Source: Nitrospirota bacterium
GTDB taxonomy: Bacteria; Nitrospirota; Nitrospiria; Nitrospirales; Nitrospiraceae
Assembly: GCA_016195505.1 (NCBI GenBank)
Contig: JACPZN010000030.1
Location: 1-10,403 of the forward strand
Length of the DNA: 10,403 nucleotides
Direction of reading: 5' to 3'
Each line of letters begins with the position of its first letter. The stretch's first letter is position 1. Shown here piece by piece: positions 1 through 6,628 of this stretch. A program made the position numbers and the translations under genes. The notes beneath the pieces are model-generated. The model was not told the DNA's origin, did not search any database, and saw only the letters and a list, made by a program, of their open reading frames with translations.

Positions 1-560
1 TCACCATCCATCGAAAACACGCCGTCCGTTGCAATGAGCCGGAGGCGCGCGCCAGCGGCCTCTTTCAAGCGGGCTTCCAGTTCCGTCATATCCGCATGGG
101 CGTATCTAAGACGTATGGCCTTGCAAAGTCGGATGCCGTCGATCACGCTGGCATGGTTGAGGGAATCGCTGATGATGGCGTCGCGATCGTCGAGCAACAC
201 CTCGAACAACCCACCGTTGGCGTCAAAGCAGGAACTGTAGAGGATGGTGTCGTCGGTGCCAAGAAATGTGCTGAGCGCCTCTTCGAGCTGCTTGTGCAGA
301 CCCTGCGTGCCGCAGATAAATCGAACCGAGGCCATGCCGTACCCATGCTCCTTCAATCCTTCCGTGGCTGCCTCCACGATCGCCGGATGATTCGCGAGTC
401 CGAGATAGTTGTTGGCGCAGAGGTTCAAGACAGGGCCCTGCGCCACTCGGATCTCAGCTCCTTGCGGCCCTAAGAGCTGACGCTCGTTCTTATAGAGCCC
501 CGCCGATCGAACGTCGGCAAGCTGTTGCTGAAGGACTTTTTTGAGAGAGTCGTAGGCCAT
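1..560 (-). CDS. kbl: 2-amino-3-ketobutyrate CoA ligase (glycine C-acetyltransferase), 5' part, cut by window edge
   Basis: PLP-dependent cytoplasmic enzyme that cleaves 2-amino-3-ketobutyrate with CoA to glycine and acetyl-CoA, the second step of threonine catabolism. Reading the minus strand from the ATG at 560-558 gives 186 codons before the left edge; the family is about 400 residues, so the 3' half is outside. Visible family landmarks are NNYLGLANHP (50-59), RFICGTQGLHK (80-90), CFDANGG (111-117, around the cofactor ring), LNHASVIDG (134-142, with the ring-stacking His136) and TDGVFSMDG (178-186). The Schiff-base lysine lies beyond the window. The gene follows tdh on the same strand after a 108-base gap, the classical tdh-kbl pairing. 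No good Shine-Dalgarno precedes the ATG. Related alpha-oxoamine synthases such as BioF are possible, but CFDANGG and the tdh neighbour favour Kbl. Confidence 0.95.
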   Translation of the reverse strand, partial: MAYDSLKKVLQQQLADVRSAGLYKNERQLLGPQGAEIRVAQGPVLNLCANNYLGLANHPAIVEAATEGLKEHGYGMASVRFICGTQGLHKQLEEALSTFLGTDDTILYSSCFDANGGLFEVLLDDRDAIISDSLNHASVIDGIRLCKAIRLRYAHADMTELEARLKEAAGARLRLIATDGVFSMDG

Positions 561-584
561 CTTTTGAGAGCAGCAGGGAAGCTA

Positions 585-670
585 TCAGTAATCAGCTGTC
601 AGCTTAAATCGGAAAGCGGAAAACGTTCATTCTTATTAGGCTTCAAGCTGATGGCTGACAGCTGAAGGCT
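585..670. repeat. Inverted pair of phased heptamer arrays between tdh and kbl
   Basis: Three tandem heptamers of form TCAGNNN occupy 585-605 (tcagtaa, tcagctg, tcagctt). Three heptamers of form GCTGANN occupy 647-667 (gctgatg, gctgaca, gctgaag), followed by gct. The two arrays are inverted relative to each other. The best match is 12 bases, tcagctgtcagc at 592-603 against gctgacagctga at 654-665, so a stem with a loop of about 50 bases could form. The right array runs into the tdh stop codon (669-671). Similar phased CTGA-core arrays occur at 6162-6189 and 8969-9027. Function unknown; an mRNA stem that separates expression of tdh and kbl is one possibility. Confidence 0.7.
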
Positions 671-1703
671 AGGGAAAGAGCACCACCTTCCCGCATTGCC
701 CGGACTGGATCAAATCAAAACCCGTCGCAAATTGGGCCATCGGGAACGAATGCGTGATCACCGGACGAATGTCCAGGCCTGCTTTGAAGAGTCCCGCAAG
801 CCGGTACCACGTGCCGAAGAGACGCCGGCCTGTCACTCCGTAGACACGAATGCCTTTGAAGATAATTTCATTCGGGAGATCAAAGCAGATCGCTCCCGTC
901 GGAATGCCAAACAGGGTGACTCGCCCTCCATTCTTCACGGCACGAAAGGCTTGGTGTAACGCGGTCGGATCGCCCGACATTTCCAGCGCCGCGTCGACCC
1001 CTTCACCCTCCGTCAGATCACGAATCGCCCCTGCCACCGCCTCCGGCTGATCGGTCTTCACGTTCACGGTATGATTCACGCCCAATTGTTTAGCGAGGCC
1101 TAGTCGATAATCGCTGACGTCGGTCGCGATAATGGTTGCGGCACCTGCCACGCGGGCGACAGCGGCGGCAAACAGACCTGTCGGTCCGCATCCTGTGATC
1201 AAGACCGTATGGCCTGTGAGATCTTCGGCGAGCGCGGCATCGACCGCGTTACCGAGCGGTTCTTGAACGCAGGCGAATTCTGGAGGAATTTCCGGAGCAG
1301 TTTGCCACAAGACACCCTCAGGAAGCCCGACATACTCGGCGTAGGAACCATCGCGATCGATCCCCAGAATTTTGTAGTTCTTGCAGACGTGTGCCTGGCC
1401 GGTCCGGCACTGGAAACAGGTTCCACATGTGATGTGCGACTCGGCTGCAACATAATCGCCGACCTTCACGAGCGAGACCTCTCGCCCGACCTCCACAACA
1501 TGTCCGCACAACTCATGGCCAATGATGCGAGGAGGGTGTACGCGCTGATGGGCCCATTCGTCCCAGCGGTAGATATGGGCGTCGGTTCCGCATAGTGACG
1601 TGGCGGTCACTTTGACGATGACGTCGCGTGGGCCTGGGGTCGGGTCGGGCCAATTCGTCGGAGTCAGCCCTGGCGCGGCAGTAGTTTTGACGAGCGCTCG
1701 CAT
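669..1703 (-). CDS. tdh: L-threonine 3-dehydrogenase, zinc-dependent MDR family
   Basis: Cytoplasmic NAD-dependent enzyme that oxidises L-threonine to 2-amino-3-ketobutyrate, the substrate of the Kbl encoded next on the same strand. The 344 residues match the usual family length. The catalytic zinc site shows as Cys38 in SLCGTDAHIY and His63-Glu64 in IGHELCG, with QEPLGNAVDA (147-156) following. The structural zinc loop has Cys93, Cys96, Cys99 and Cys107. The Rossmann motif GCGPTG is at 171-176 and Asp195 ends the next strand (IIATD), consistent with NAD preference. The start is the ATG at 1703-1701. Its leader has only a weak Shine-Dalgarno, and a TATAGA (minus strand, 1717-1712) lies so close that any transcript from it would have a very short leader. 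Transcription is divergent from the gene at 1797. A sorbitol-type dehydrogenase is the main alternative; the kbl neighbour makes Tdh much more likely. Confidence 0.95.
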   Translation of the reverse strand: MRALVKTTAAPGLTPTNWPDPTPGPRDVIVKVTATSLCGTDAHIYRWDEWAHQRVHPPRIIGHELCGHVVEVGREVSLVKVGDYVAAESHITCGTCFQCRTGQAHVCKNYKILGIDRDGSYAEYVGLPEGVLWQTAPEIPPEFACVQEPLGNAVDAALAEDLTGHTVLITGCGPTGLFAAAVARVAGAATIIATDVSDYRLGLAKQLGVNHTVNVKTDQPEAVAGAIRDLTEGEGVDAALEMSGDPTALHQAFRAVKNGGRVTLFGIPTGAICFDLPNEIIFKGIRVYGVTGRRLFGTWYRLAGLFKAGLDIRPVITHSFPMAQFATGFDLIQSGQCGKVVLFP

Positions 1704-1796
1704 CGGCTCATTCTATACCAAGTGGATAAGTTGGGCATCTGCTCGATGAAAAAACGGGTTGCACGGGCTTTCCGTGGTGGGTAGGATGCCAACATC

Positions 1797-2795
1797 ATGG
1801 GCCGTTCAGCCCCCAACCGTGTGGTTTTGGTTGCCGGCTTTTTGGGGGCAATGCTCTGCCAGACTGTTTCTCAGACATTTGTCCTAGCCGATATTTCGCC
1901 TGTTGTGCCTCAGACCCCCGCTTCGGGAAAGCGATGGGTCGCATTCGATTTCGCCAACCCCGATGCTTCGGGAGATATCCAAGTCGGCAAGCCGCTCGAG
2001 CTTTCTATTGCGCTTGGTGGAGTGGCTCAGGGCCACGTCCCATTGGTCGCAATTTGTGAATCGATCTACTTCCAACAGCAGACGGTCATGTTGGAGCCAG
2101 ATCCTCTGTCGATGGTAATGAAAGCCACGGCGACGCTTGAACCCATCCCTCCGGGAAAACTTTCGGTGAACCCAAAAGTCGCGCGCATACAAGTCACCTT
2201 CGCCCGGGTGCAAAAAGAGAAGACGCTGGAGCGGGTGATGAGACGTATCGTCTACGTCACTTTCGGGAAGCAGGAAGCAGAGAGTGACACGAGCGACCTC
2301 CCCCTTTCCGCCAGGGATGAACCTGGGGGCACTGACACGAGCCAAGACGAGATTCAGCCCGATGCGAATCCCATCGCGAGCGGACTTGTGCTAGAGGAGG
2401 ATCTCCTGCCGCTGCCCACACCGGGTCGGGGACAGGCCTATTGGCAACAAGTCAGCCAGCTCGTGAGTCGAAGCTGGAGCCGCACCGTGCGCCGAGTTCG
2501 CCATTCCCCCTCGAGCGAAACGGTCCGTGTCCGGTTTCGATTGTATCCCAGCGGGCGAGCCCAGCTGATCGTGATTGAAAAAGGCTCAGGCGCACGCGAG
2601 ATTGATGAGGCGGGCATTTATGCCGTCGCCCATGCGCAACCGTTTCCTCCGTTTCCCGACGATGTAGGATCGGAACCTGTCGATGTCCATGTGCGAATGA
2701 GGACGGGGGCGAAAGTGGGAGCGAAGGAACCACGGGCAGTCGCAAACCCTCAGATGCTGCGTCCGTCTTCAGGGACAATCACCCCTAAGAAATAA
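1797..2795 (+). CDS. Exported protein with C-terminal TonB/TolA-like domain
   Basis: 332 residues. Residues 8-31 form a hydrophobic N-terminal segment that may be a cleaved signal peptide (after VLA, about 31) or an anchor. Residues 45-157 form a beta-rich region I do not recognise. Residues 158-211 are a polar, acidic, probably disordered linker. Residues 212-302 resemble a TonB/TolA C-terminal domain: an AYWQQVSQLVSRSW helix, a VRVRFRLYPSGRAQLIVIEKGSG strand pair, then DEAGIYAVAHAQPFPPFP. That last pattern is diagnostic of the fold. TonB proteins normally have a membrane anchor and proline-rich spanner; here only the short linker is present. I infer a periplasmic or envelope role. The ATG at 1797 has only a weak upstream signal. 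The yceI-family gene follows after 38 bases and may be co-transcribed. Confidence 0.7.
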   Translation: MGRSAPNRVVLVAGFLGAMLCQTVSQTFVLADISPVVPQTPASGKRWVAFDFANPDASGDIQVGKPLELSIALGGVAQGHVPLVAICESIYFQQQTVMLEPDPLSMVMKATATLEPIPPGKLSVNPKVARIQVTFARVQKEKTLERVMRRIVYVTFGKQEAESDTSDLPLSARDEPGGTDTSQDEIQPDANPIASGLVLEEDLLPLPTPGRGQAYWQQVSQLVSRSWSRTVRRVRHSPSSETVRVRFRLYPSGRAQLIVIEKGSGAREIDEAGIYAVAHAQPFPPFPDDVGSEPVDVHVRMRTGAKVGAKEPRAVANPQMLRPSSGTITPKK

Positions 2796-2833
2796 CAGCA
2801 GCGGCATGAGGCACAACGGAGGAGAAATACAAA

Positions 2834-3448
2834 ATGACGGCAAGGTCGATTTGGATGATAATCAGCGTAGTGACATTGGGATTGATGGCCACCCTGCCTG
2901 CGGGGGCTTGGGCGGAAATGGCCCGCTGGGACATCGATCCCGATCACTCGATCATCGAGTTTCGCGTCACACACATGGTGGTGTCGAAAACAGCCGGGCG
3001 TTTTATAGACTATAGTGGGTTCGTCGAGATGGATTCGGACACCAAGACCTTCAAAACGATCGAAGCCACCATCAAGACAGCATCTGTCAACACGAACCAC
3101 GAGAAGCGCGATGCCCACATGCGTAATGCCGACTTCCTCGACGTAGAAAAATTTCCAACGATGACGTACCGGCTGAAGAGTTATACGAAACAGGGCGATG
3201 CGTACTCGACCGTCGGTGATCTGACGCTCCGGGGCGTAACAAAAGAAGTCGCGCTCGTCGGAACGTTTAACGGAATAACCAAAGATCCTTGGGGTAACAC
3301 CAGAGCCGGATTCAGCGCTGAAGGAAAGTTGAACCGTAAAGACTTCGGCATGATCTGGAACAAAACCCTCGATAGTGGAGGACTGGTTGTCGGTGACGAA
3401 ATTCAGATCCGGCTCGATATCGAATGCGTCAAAGCTAAGAAACCCTAG
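2834..3448 (+). CDS. YceI-family periplasmic lipid/polyisoprenoid-binding protein
   Basis: 204 residues with a signal peptide: hydrophobic 7-24 and cleavage after AWA (27). YceI proteins are single-domain lipocalin-like beta barrels that bind isoprenoid-type lipids in the periplasm; their physiological role is often unclear. Family motifs are all present: WDIDPDHSIIEFRVTHMV (32-49), VNTNHEKRDAHMRNADFLDV (85-104), FPTMTY (107-112), DLTLRGVTKEV (129-139), DFGMIWN (170-176) and GDEIQIRLDIE (187-197). A strong Shine-Dalgarno GGAGGAG at 2818-2824 sits 9 bases before the ATG, which fixes the start. A terminator-like hairpin follows at 3479-3513, so the gene may end the unit begun at 1797. Length and motifs look intact. 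Confidence 0.95.
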   Translation: MTARSIWMIISVVTLGLMATLPAGAWAEMARWDIDPDHSIIEFRVTHMVVSKTAGRFIDYSGFVEMDSDTKTFKTIEATIKTASVNTNHEKRDAHMRNADFLDVEKFPTMTYRLKSYTKQGDAYSTVGDLTLRGVTKEVALVGTFNGITKDPWGNTRAGFSAEGKLNRKDFGMIWNKTLDSGGLVVGDEIQIRLDIECVKAKKP

Positions 3449-3478
3449 TCTGTTACCCGTCATTCGAATCCCTCGTTG

Positions 3479-3513
3479 ATTCTCCCCGGACAGCCACCGG
3501 TTCCCGGGAGAAT
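3479..3513. terminator. Terminator-like hairpin after the YceI gene
   Basis: An 8-base perfect stem pairs ATTCTCCC at 3479-3486 with GGGAGAAT at 3506-3513, extended by one mismatch and two further G-C pairs. The loop spans about 3490-3502. It lies 30 bases after the YceI stop codon and 35 bases before the alcohol dehydrogenase start. No clear T-tract follows on either strand, so it may be a weak terminator or an mRNA-stabilising hairpin. Confidence 0.4.
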
Positions 3514-3548
3514 TCTACCCAACAGACTCGGGCGACATACGGTCTTCT

Positions 3549-4547
3549 ATGAGAGCCATGGTGCTCACTCACACAGGCGATGTCTCCTGCAGCCCATTGC
3601 TCCTCCAAGATTGTCCTGTGCCAATCCCAGGGATTGGCCAGGTCCTTGTGAAGATTCATGTTTGTGGAGTCTGCCGTACGGATCTGCATGTGGTGGAGGG
3701 CGAGCTTGCAGACATCAGGCTCCCGCTGATCCCCGGGCACCAGGCGGTGGGTACGGTCGTACAGATTGGCTCGATGGTCTCTGATCTAAGCGAAGGAGAT
3801 CGTGTGGGCATTGCCTGGCTTCAGGGCACATGTGGAAGCTGTGAGTTTTGCATAAGCGGGCGGGAAAATCTCTGTGCGAAGGCGCGGTTCACCGGCTATC
3901 AGGTCGATGGAGGGTATGCGGAGTATGCCGTCGTGCCTGCGCGATTCGCCTATCCGATCCCGCCGGTCTTTTCCGACGACGAGGCCGCTCCGTTGCTGTG
4001 CGCGGGAATTATCGGCTATCGCGCGTTGCGCCTCAGCGGGGTCAAGCCTGGCCAGCGCCTTGGTTTATATGGTTTCGGCGCCTCGGCGCACATCGCCATT
4101 CAGATCGCGCGCCACTGGGGTTGTCGGGTCTACGTCAGCTCGCTCAAGCTGGAGCATCAAAACTTGGCAAGACAATTGGGAGCCGTCTGGGTCGGCGGGG
4201 CGGCCGACATGCCTCCGGATCGATTGCACGGATCCATCATTTTCGCACCGGCCGGCGAATTGGTTCCACCGGCGCTACGCGCGCTCGAACGTGGCGGCAC
4301 ACTCGCGCTGGCCGGCATTCATATGTCACCAATCCCTTCACTCAATTATGACCGCGACGTGTTTGGAGAGCGAGTGATCCGCAGCGTGACGGCCAATACC
4401 AGGCAGGACGGCCTTGATCTGCTGCGTGAGGCTGCCGCCATCCCGCTCAAACCGCGCACCGTTCGCTTTCGCCTTGAAGAAGCCAACCGCGCACTACAAG
4501 CCTTGAAAGCCGGCGCCTTTCAAGGGGCGGCCGTCCTCTCCCTGTGA
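3549..4547 (+). CDS. Zinc-dependent alcohol dehydrogenase, MDR superfamily
   Basis: 332 residues. Cytoplasmic zinc- and NAD(P)-dependent oxidoreductase acting on an alcohol or aldehyde; the substrate cannot be read from sequence. Catalytic zinc ligands are Cys42 (GVCRTDLH), His64 (GHQAVG) and Cys151 (PLLCAG). The structural zinc loop has Cys95, Cys98, Cys101 and Cys109. The nucleotide-binding turn is GFGASAH (175-181). The residue after the zinc-binding His is Gln65 rather than the common Glu, a feature I associate with a subgroup of COG1064-type dehydrogenases rather than with a defect. The start is uncertain: ATG at 3549 and at 3558 are both in frame and neither has a good Shine-Dalgarno. 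The gene stands between two hairpin or leader gaps and is probably its own unit. It is only distantly related to the tdh product upstream. Confidence 0.9.
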   Translation: MRAMVLTHTGDVSCSPLLLQDCPVPIPGIGQVLVKIHVCGVCRTDLHVVEGELADIRLPLIPGHQAVGTVVQIGSMVSDLSEGDRVGIAWLQGTCGSCEFCISGRENLCAKARFTGYQVDGGYAEYAVVPARFAYPIPPVFSDDEAAPLLCAGIIGYRALRLSGVKPGQRLGLYGFGASAHIAIQIARHWGCRVYVSSLKLEHQNLARQLGAVWVGGAADMPPDRLHGSIIFAPAGELVPPALRALERGGTLALAGIHMSPIPSLNYDRDVFGERVIRSVTANTRQDGLDLLREAAAIPLKPRTVRFRLEEANRALQALKAGAFQGAAVLSL

Positions 4548-4599
4548 TCATCGATGAGTCTGGAAATCAAACCACCCAACTATGGTAAATTGACGAATT

Positions 4600-5190
4600 A
4601 TGTCTCGCCTTGTTGTGTCCCTCATCGCTGTGGTTGTCGTTGGAGCCAGCCTCCCAAGCTGGGCGCTGGAGTTCACGGCTGATCGCATCACGAAGATGGA
4701 TGGCCGCACCGGTAAAGCCATCGTTTACTATCGCGACGATATGTGGCGGATCGAGCATCACTCCATGGGACCCGTCAATGTCAGTATCGTGCGAAAAGAC
4801 AAACAGGTCGTGTGGTTGCTGCTCTCGCGCATGAAGCATTTCAAGACCATCCCCTATAGCGCGGAACAGGATTTGATGGTCACGGAAAAGCTCGACGGCG
4901 AGATATCACGGGAAGAGATCGGGGCTGAAACACGCGAAGGGCATCCGACGATCCTGTACGAAGTCACGACGAAGCATGGGGAACATATCGAAGTGTATTA
5001 TCAGTGGATCGCCACGGATATTCATTTCCCAATGAAACTTGCAAAGAAAGACGGAAGCTGGATCGTAGAGTATCAGCATGTGAAGATGCGGTCGGTCTCG
5101 GACTACCTCTTCAACCTGCCGGTCAACTTTCAGCCGCTGGAAGACTTCGACAAGCAGGAGACACCCGGACATACCGGGCCGGGCATGTAA
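4600..5190 (+). CDS. Exported LolA/DUF4412-like protein of unknown function
   Basis: 196 residues with a signal peptide (hydrophobic 4-19, likely cleavage after SWA, 22). The mature part alternates short beta strands in the way of LolA/LppX-fold or DUF4412 proteins: an acidic/polar strand with MWRIEHHSMGPVNVSIVRKD (48-67), then a KQVVWLLLSRMKHFKTIPY strand (68-86), then VYYQWIATDIHFPMKLAKKDG (132-152). That fold generally binds lipids or hydrophobic molecules in the periplasm; the assignment here is by pattern, not by a conserved catalytic motif. No Shine-Dalgarno is evident before the ATG. The SUMF1-domain gene begins 20 bases after the stop with its own strong Shine-Dalgarno, so the two are probably one operon. 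No truncation is visible. Confidence 0.7.
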   Translation: MSRLVVSLIAVVVVGASLPSWALEFTADRITKMDGRTGKAIVYYRDDMWRIEHHSMGPVNVSIVRKDKQVVWLLLSRMKHFKTIPYSAEQDLMVTEKLDGEISREEIGAETREGHPTILYEVTTKHGEHIEVYYQWIATDIHFPMKLAKKDGSWIVEYQHVKMRSVSDYLFNLPVNFQPLEDFDKQETPGHTGPGM

Positions 5191-5196
5191 CGCAAC

Positions 5197-5203
5197 AAGG
5201 AGG
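5197..5203 (+). promoter_or_regulatory. Shine-Dalgarno that decides the start at 5211
   Basis: AAGGAGG lies 7 bases before a GTG at 5211 that is in frame with the SUMF1 domain. It favours this GTG over upstream in-frame starts lying inside the preceding gene. Confidence 0.85.
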
Positions 5204-5210
5204 ATGTAGC

Positions 5211-6152
5211 GTGCGAGTTGTTAGAATCATCGCGGGCGCTGTCATGGCAGGACTGATTGCAATGGGCGGATTGGTGTACGCATTGGACGTTGCCGACGTC
5301 GTCCGGGAATGGACCCCCGAAGGAAAGAAGATTGCCGTGGAGCGGGCGAAGTTGCCGGCTCACGACGAGATGGTCCTCATTCCGGCCGGCTCGTTCATCA
5401 TGGGGAGCGACAAGAAGGTGGACCGTAACGCCTATCAGGCGGAATTCCCGCAGCGGAAGGTCTACCTGGATGCGTATGAGATCGACAAGTTCGAAGTCAC
5501 CACCGTGCAATTTCTCAAGTTTGTCCTCGCCAAGGATCTGCCGCCTCTGATCGACTGGCAGTATGACGGCGGCAACTTCCAGGAAACCATGGTCAACCAT
5601 CCTGTGATGCACGTGTCGTGGGCTGACGCCGATGCCTACTGCAAGTGGGCCGGGAAACGCCTGCCGACGGAAGCCGAATGGGAAAAGGCTGCACGTGGCG
5701 AAGATGGGCGCATTTATCCTTGGGGCCACCAGGCAGCGGGATTGTCGCGCGCGAACTTCGGCCGCACCGGCTTGTCAGGTCCGGTGCGCGATCGTCCCGA
5801 GCGGCTGCTGCTGTATCCACCGATCATTTCCGTGGACAAATACGACAATGCGTTGAGTCCGTTCGGTCTATTTCAGATGGCTGGTAATGTGGCCGAATGG
5901 GTGGCCGATTGGTATGAACCCAAGTACTATGCGACTGCGCCGGACAAGAATCCCAAGGGACCGGAGAAGGGAACTCAGCGGAGCTTCCGTGGCGGAGGCT
6001 GGATCGACAGCACACCGAGCGTGCGGACCGCGCAACGCAACGGGACTGATCCCAACACCAAGATGAACTGGATGGGTTTCCGCTGCGCGCGGGATGTGAA
6101 GGATGCTGGGGAATCGCAGGAAGCGAAGCCGCAGCAGACGAGCTTGAGATGA
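5211..6152 (+). CDS. Exported SUMF1/FGE-domain protein lacking the FGE cysteine pair
   Basis: 313 residues from the GTG at 5211. An open frame extends upstream into the previous gene, but the strong Shine-Dalgarno at 5197 and the signal peptide beginning here set the start. Residues 3-24 form the signal (cleavage near VYA). The SUMF1 (formylglycine-generating-enzyme-like) domain runs from about 54 to 300: MVLIPAGSFIMGS, HPVMHVSWADADAYCKWAGK, RLPTEAEWEKAARG, MAGNVAEWVADWY and FRGGGW ending in GFRCARD. True FGEs carry two catalytic cysteines just after the GGS motif; here that stretch reads GGGWIDSTPSVRTAQR, with no cysteine. It is therefore unlikely to make formylglycine. SUMF1-like domains without the pair serve other roles (EgtB- or NirV-like proteins, for example). 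A close paralogue lies at 9471-10295. Probable operon with the gene at 4600. Confidence 0.88.
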   Translation: MRVVRIIAGAVMAGLIAMGGLVYALDVADVVREWTPEGKKIAVERAKLPAHDEMVLIPAGSFIMGSDKKVDRNAYQAEFPQRKVYLDAYEIDKFEVTTVQFLKFVLAKDLPPLIDWQYDGGNFQETMVNHPVMHVSWADADAYCKWAGKRLPTEAEWEKAARGEDGRIYPWGHQAAGLSRANFGRTGLSGPVRDRPERLLLYPPIISVDKYDNALSPFGLFQMAGNVAEWVADWYEPKYYATAPDKNPKGPEKGTQRSFRGGGWIDSTPSVRTAQRNGTDPNTKMNWMGFRCARDVKDAGESQEAKPQQTSLR

Positions 6153-6161
6153 CTAACAGGA

Positions 6162-6189
6162 CTGAGGGCCGAATGCTGAGGACTGAGGT
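6162..6189. repeat. Phased CTGAGGN heptamer array
   Basis: CTGAGGN heptamers start at 6162, 6176 and 6183, with a degenerate unit (ccgaatg) filling 6169-6175, giving an exact 7-base phase. This makes AGGACTGAGG a 10-base direct repeat (6158-6167 and 6179-6188). The array begins 10 bases after the SUMF1 stop and immediately precedes the AT-richer segment. The rest of the gap, 6190-6361, shows nothing recognisable beyond lower GC; no convincing promoter pair was found. Confidence 0.65.
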
Positions 6190-6361
6190 ATAAGGGGGAT
6201 AAAACTGCGTTCGGGATGCATGCCTTAACGGTATTCAGGGGGAATGAAGAGCTGCCACATCAAGATTTTCTTTAACGAATCAGTTACGTCGAAACGTTAT
6301 TGCCACGCTCCAATCTGGGACGTTGAAATAACTATATGAGAGCGCAGAGAATTCAGGTTCC

Positions 6362-6628
6362 TTGAGTGAAAGAAAGCTGAACGTGGAACAAATTGAAAAA
6401 TGCTGCCACTGCGGCAGGAGTGTGGCATGGGGGTCAGGGCTCTACGCAGGTCGAGTGCCAGATTTCAACGACATTGCGGGCCGTGTGGCCTATGATCGAA
6501 TTTATCCAGAAGGAGATTTTGTGTGCTGGGAATGTGATATGGGCTCAGATGCAGAGGAGGACGACGAGGCTGGAGTATTGGACGATCTAGAGGATGAGCC
6601 TAAGGAGGGAGAAGGAAATTGGCTCTGA
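6362..6628 (+). CDS. Small zinc-ribbon protein with acidic tail, family not recognised
   Basis: 88 residues. Two CxxC pairs, Cys14-Cys17 (in KCCHCGRS) and Cys55-Cys58 (in FVCWECD), are spaced as in a zinc ribbon; Cys15 is an extra cysteine. Between them is a conserved-looking core, GSGLYAGRVPDFNDIAGR (25-42), which I have no name for. Residues 61-86 are strongly acidic (over half Asp/Glu). No signal peptide or membrane segment, so cytoplasmic. The start is taken as the TTG at 6362, with a weak CAGG at 6354-6357; the in-frame GTG at 6383 is an alternative that keeps both CxxC pairs. Its 3' end overlaps the nuclease gene by 10 bases, implying translational coupling. A regulator, adaptor or DNA-mimic role for the acidic tail is speculation. 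Confidence 0.75.
   Translation: MSERKLNVEQIEKCCHCGRSVAWGSGLYAGRVPDFNDIAGRVAYDRIYPEGDFVCWECDMGSDAEEDDEAGVLDDLEDEPKEGEGNWL
6602..6608 (+). promoter_or_regulatory. Shine-Dalgarno supporting the TTG start at 6619
   Basis: AAGGAGG inside the 3' end of the zinc-ribbon gene lies 10 bases before the TTG at 6619. A second purine run, GAAGGAAA, sits closer. It supports TTG initiation and coupling of the two genes. Confidence 0.6.

Noticed and set aside
1209..1595. 128-residue plus-strand ORF
   Set aside because: It lies inside tdh, whose zinc ligands and Rossmann motif are intact on the minus strand; the ORF shows no recognisable features.
2750..3463. 237-residue minus-strand ORF
   Set aside because: It is antisense to the YceI gene, whose plus-strand product has all family motifs, a signal peptide and a Shine-Dalgarno.
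5004..5210. Upstream extension of the SUMF1 frame, giving a 382-residue ORF
   Set aside because: It overlaps the exported protein gene in another frame, encodes no SUMF1 or signal sequence, and the strong Shine-Dalgarno at 5197-5203 points to GTG 5211.
5130..5729. 199-residue minus-strand ORF
   Set aside because: It is antisense to the SUMF1 gene and shows no family features; expected by chance in GC-rich coding sequence.
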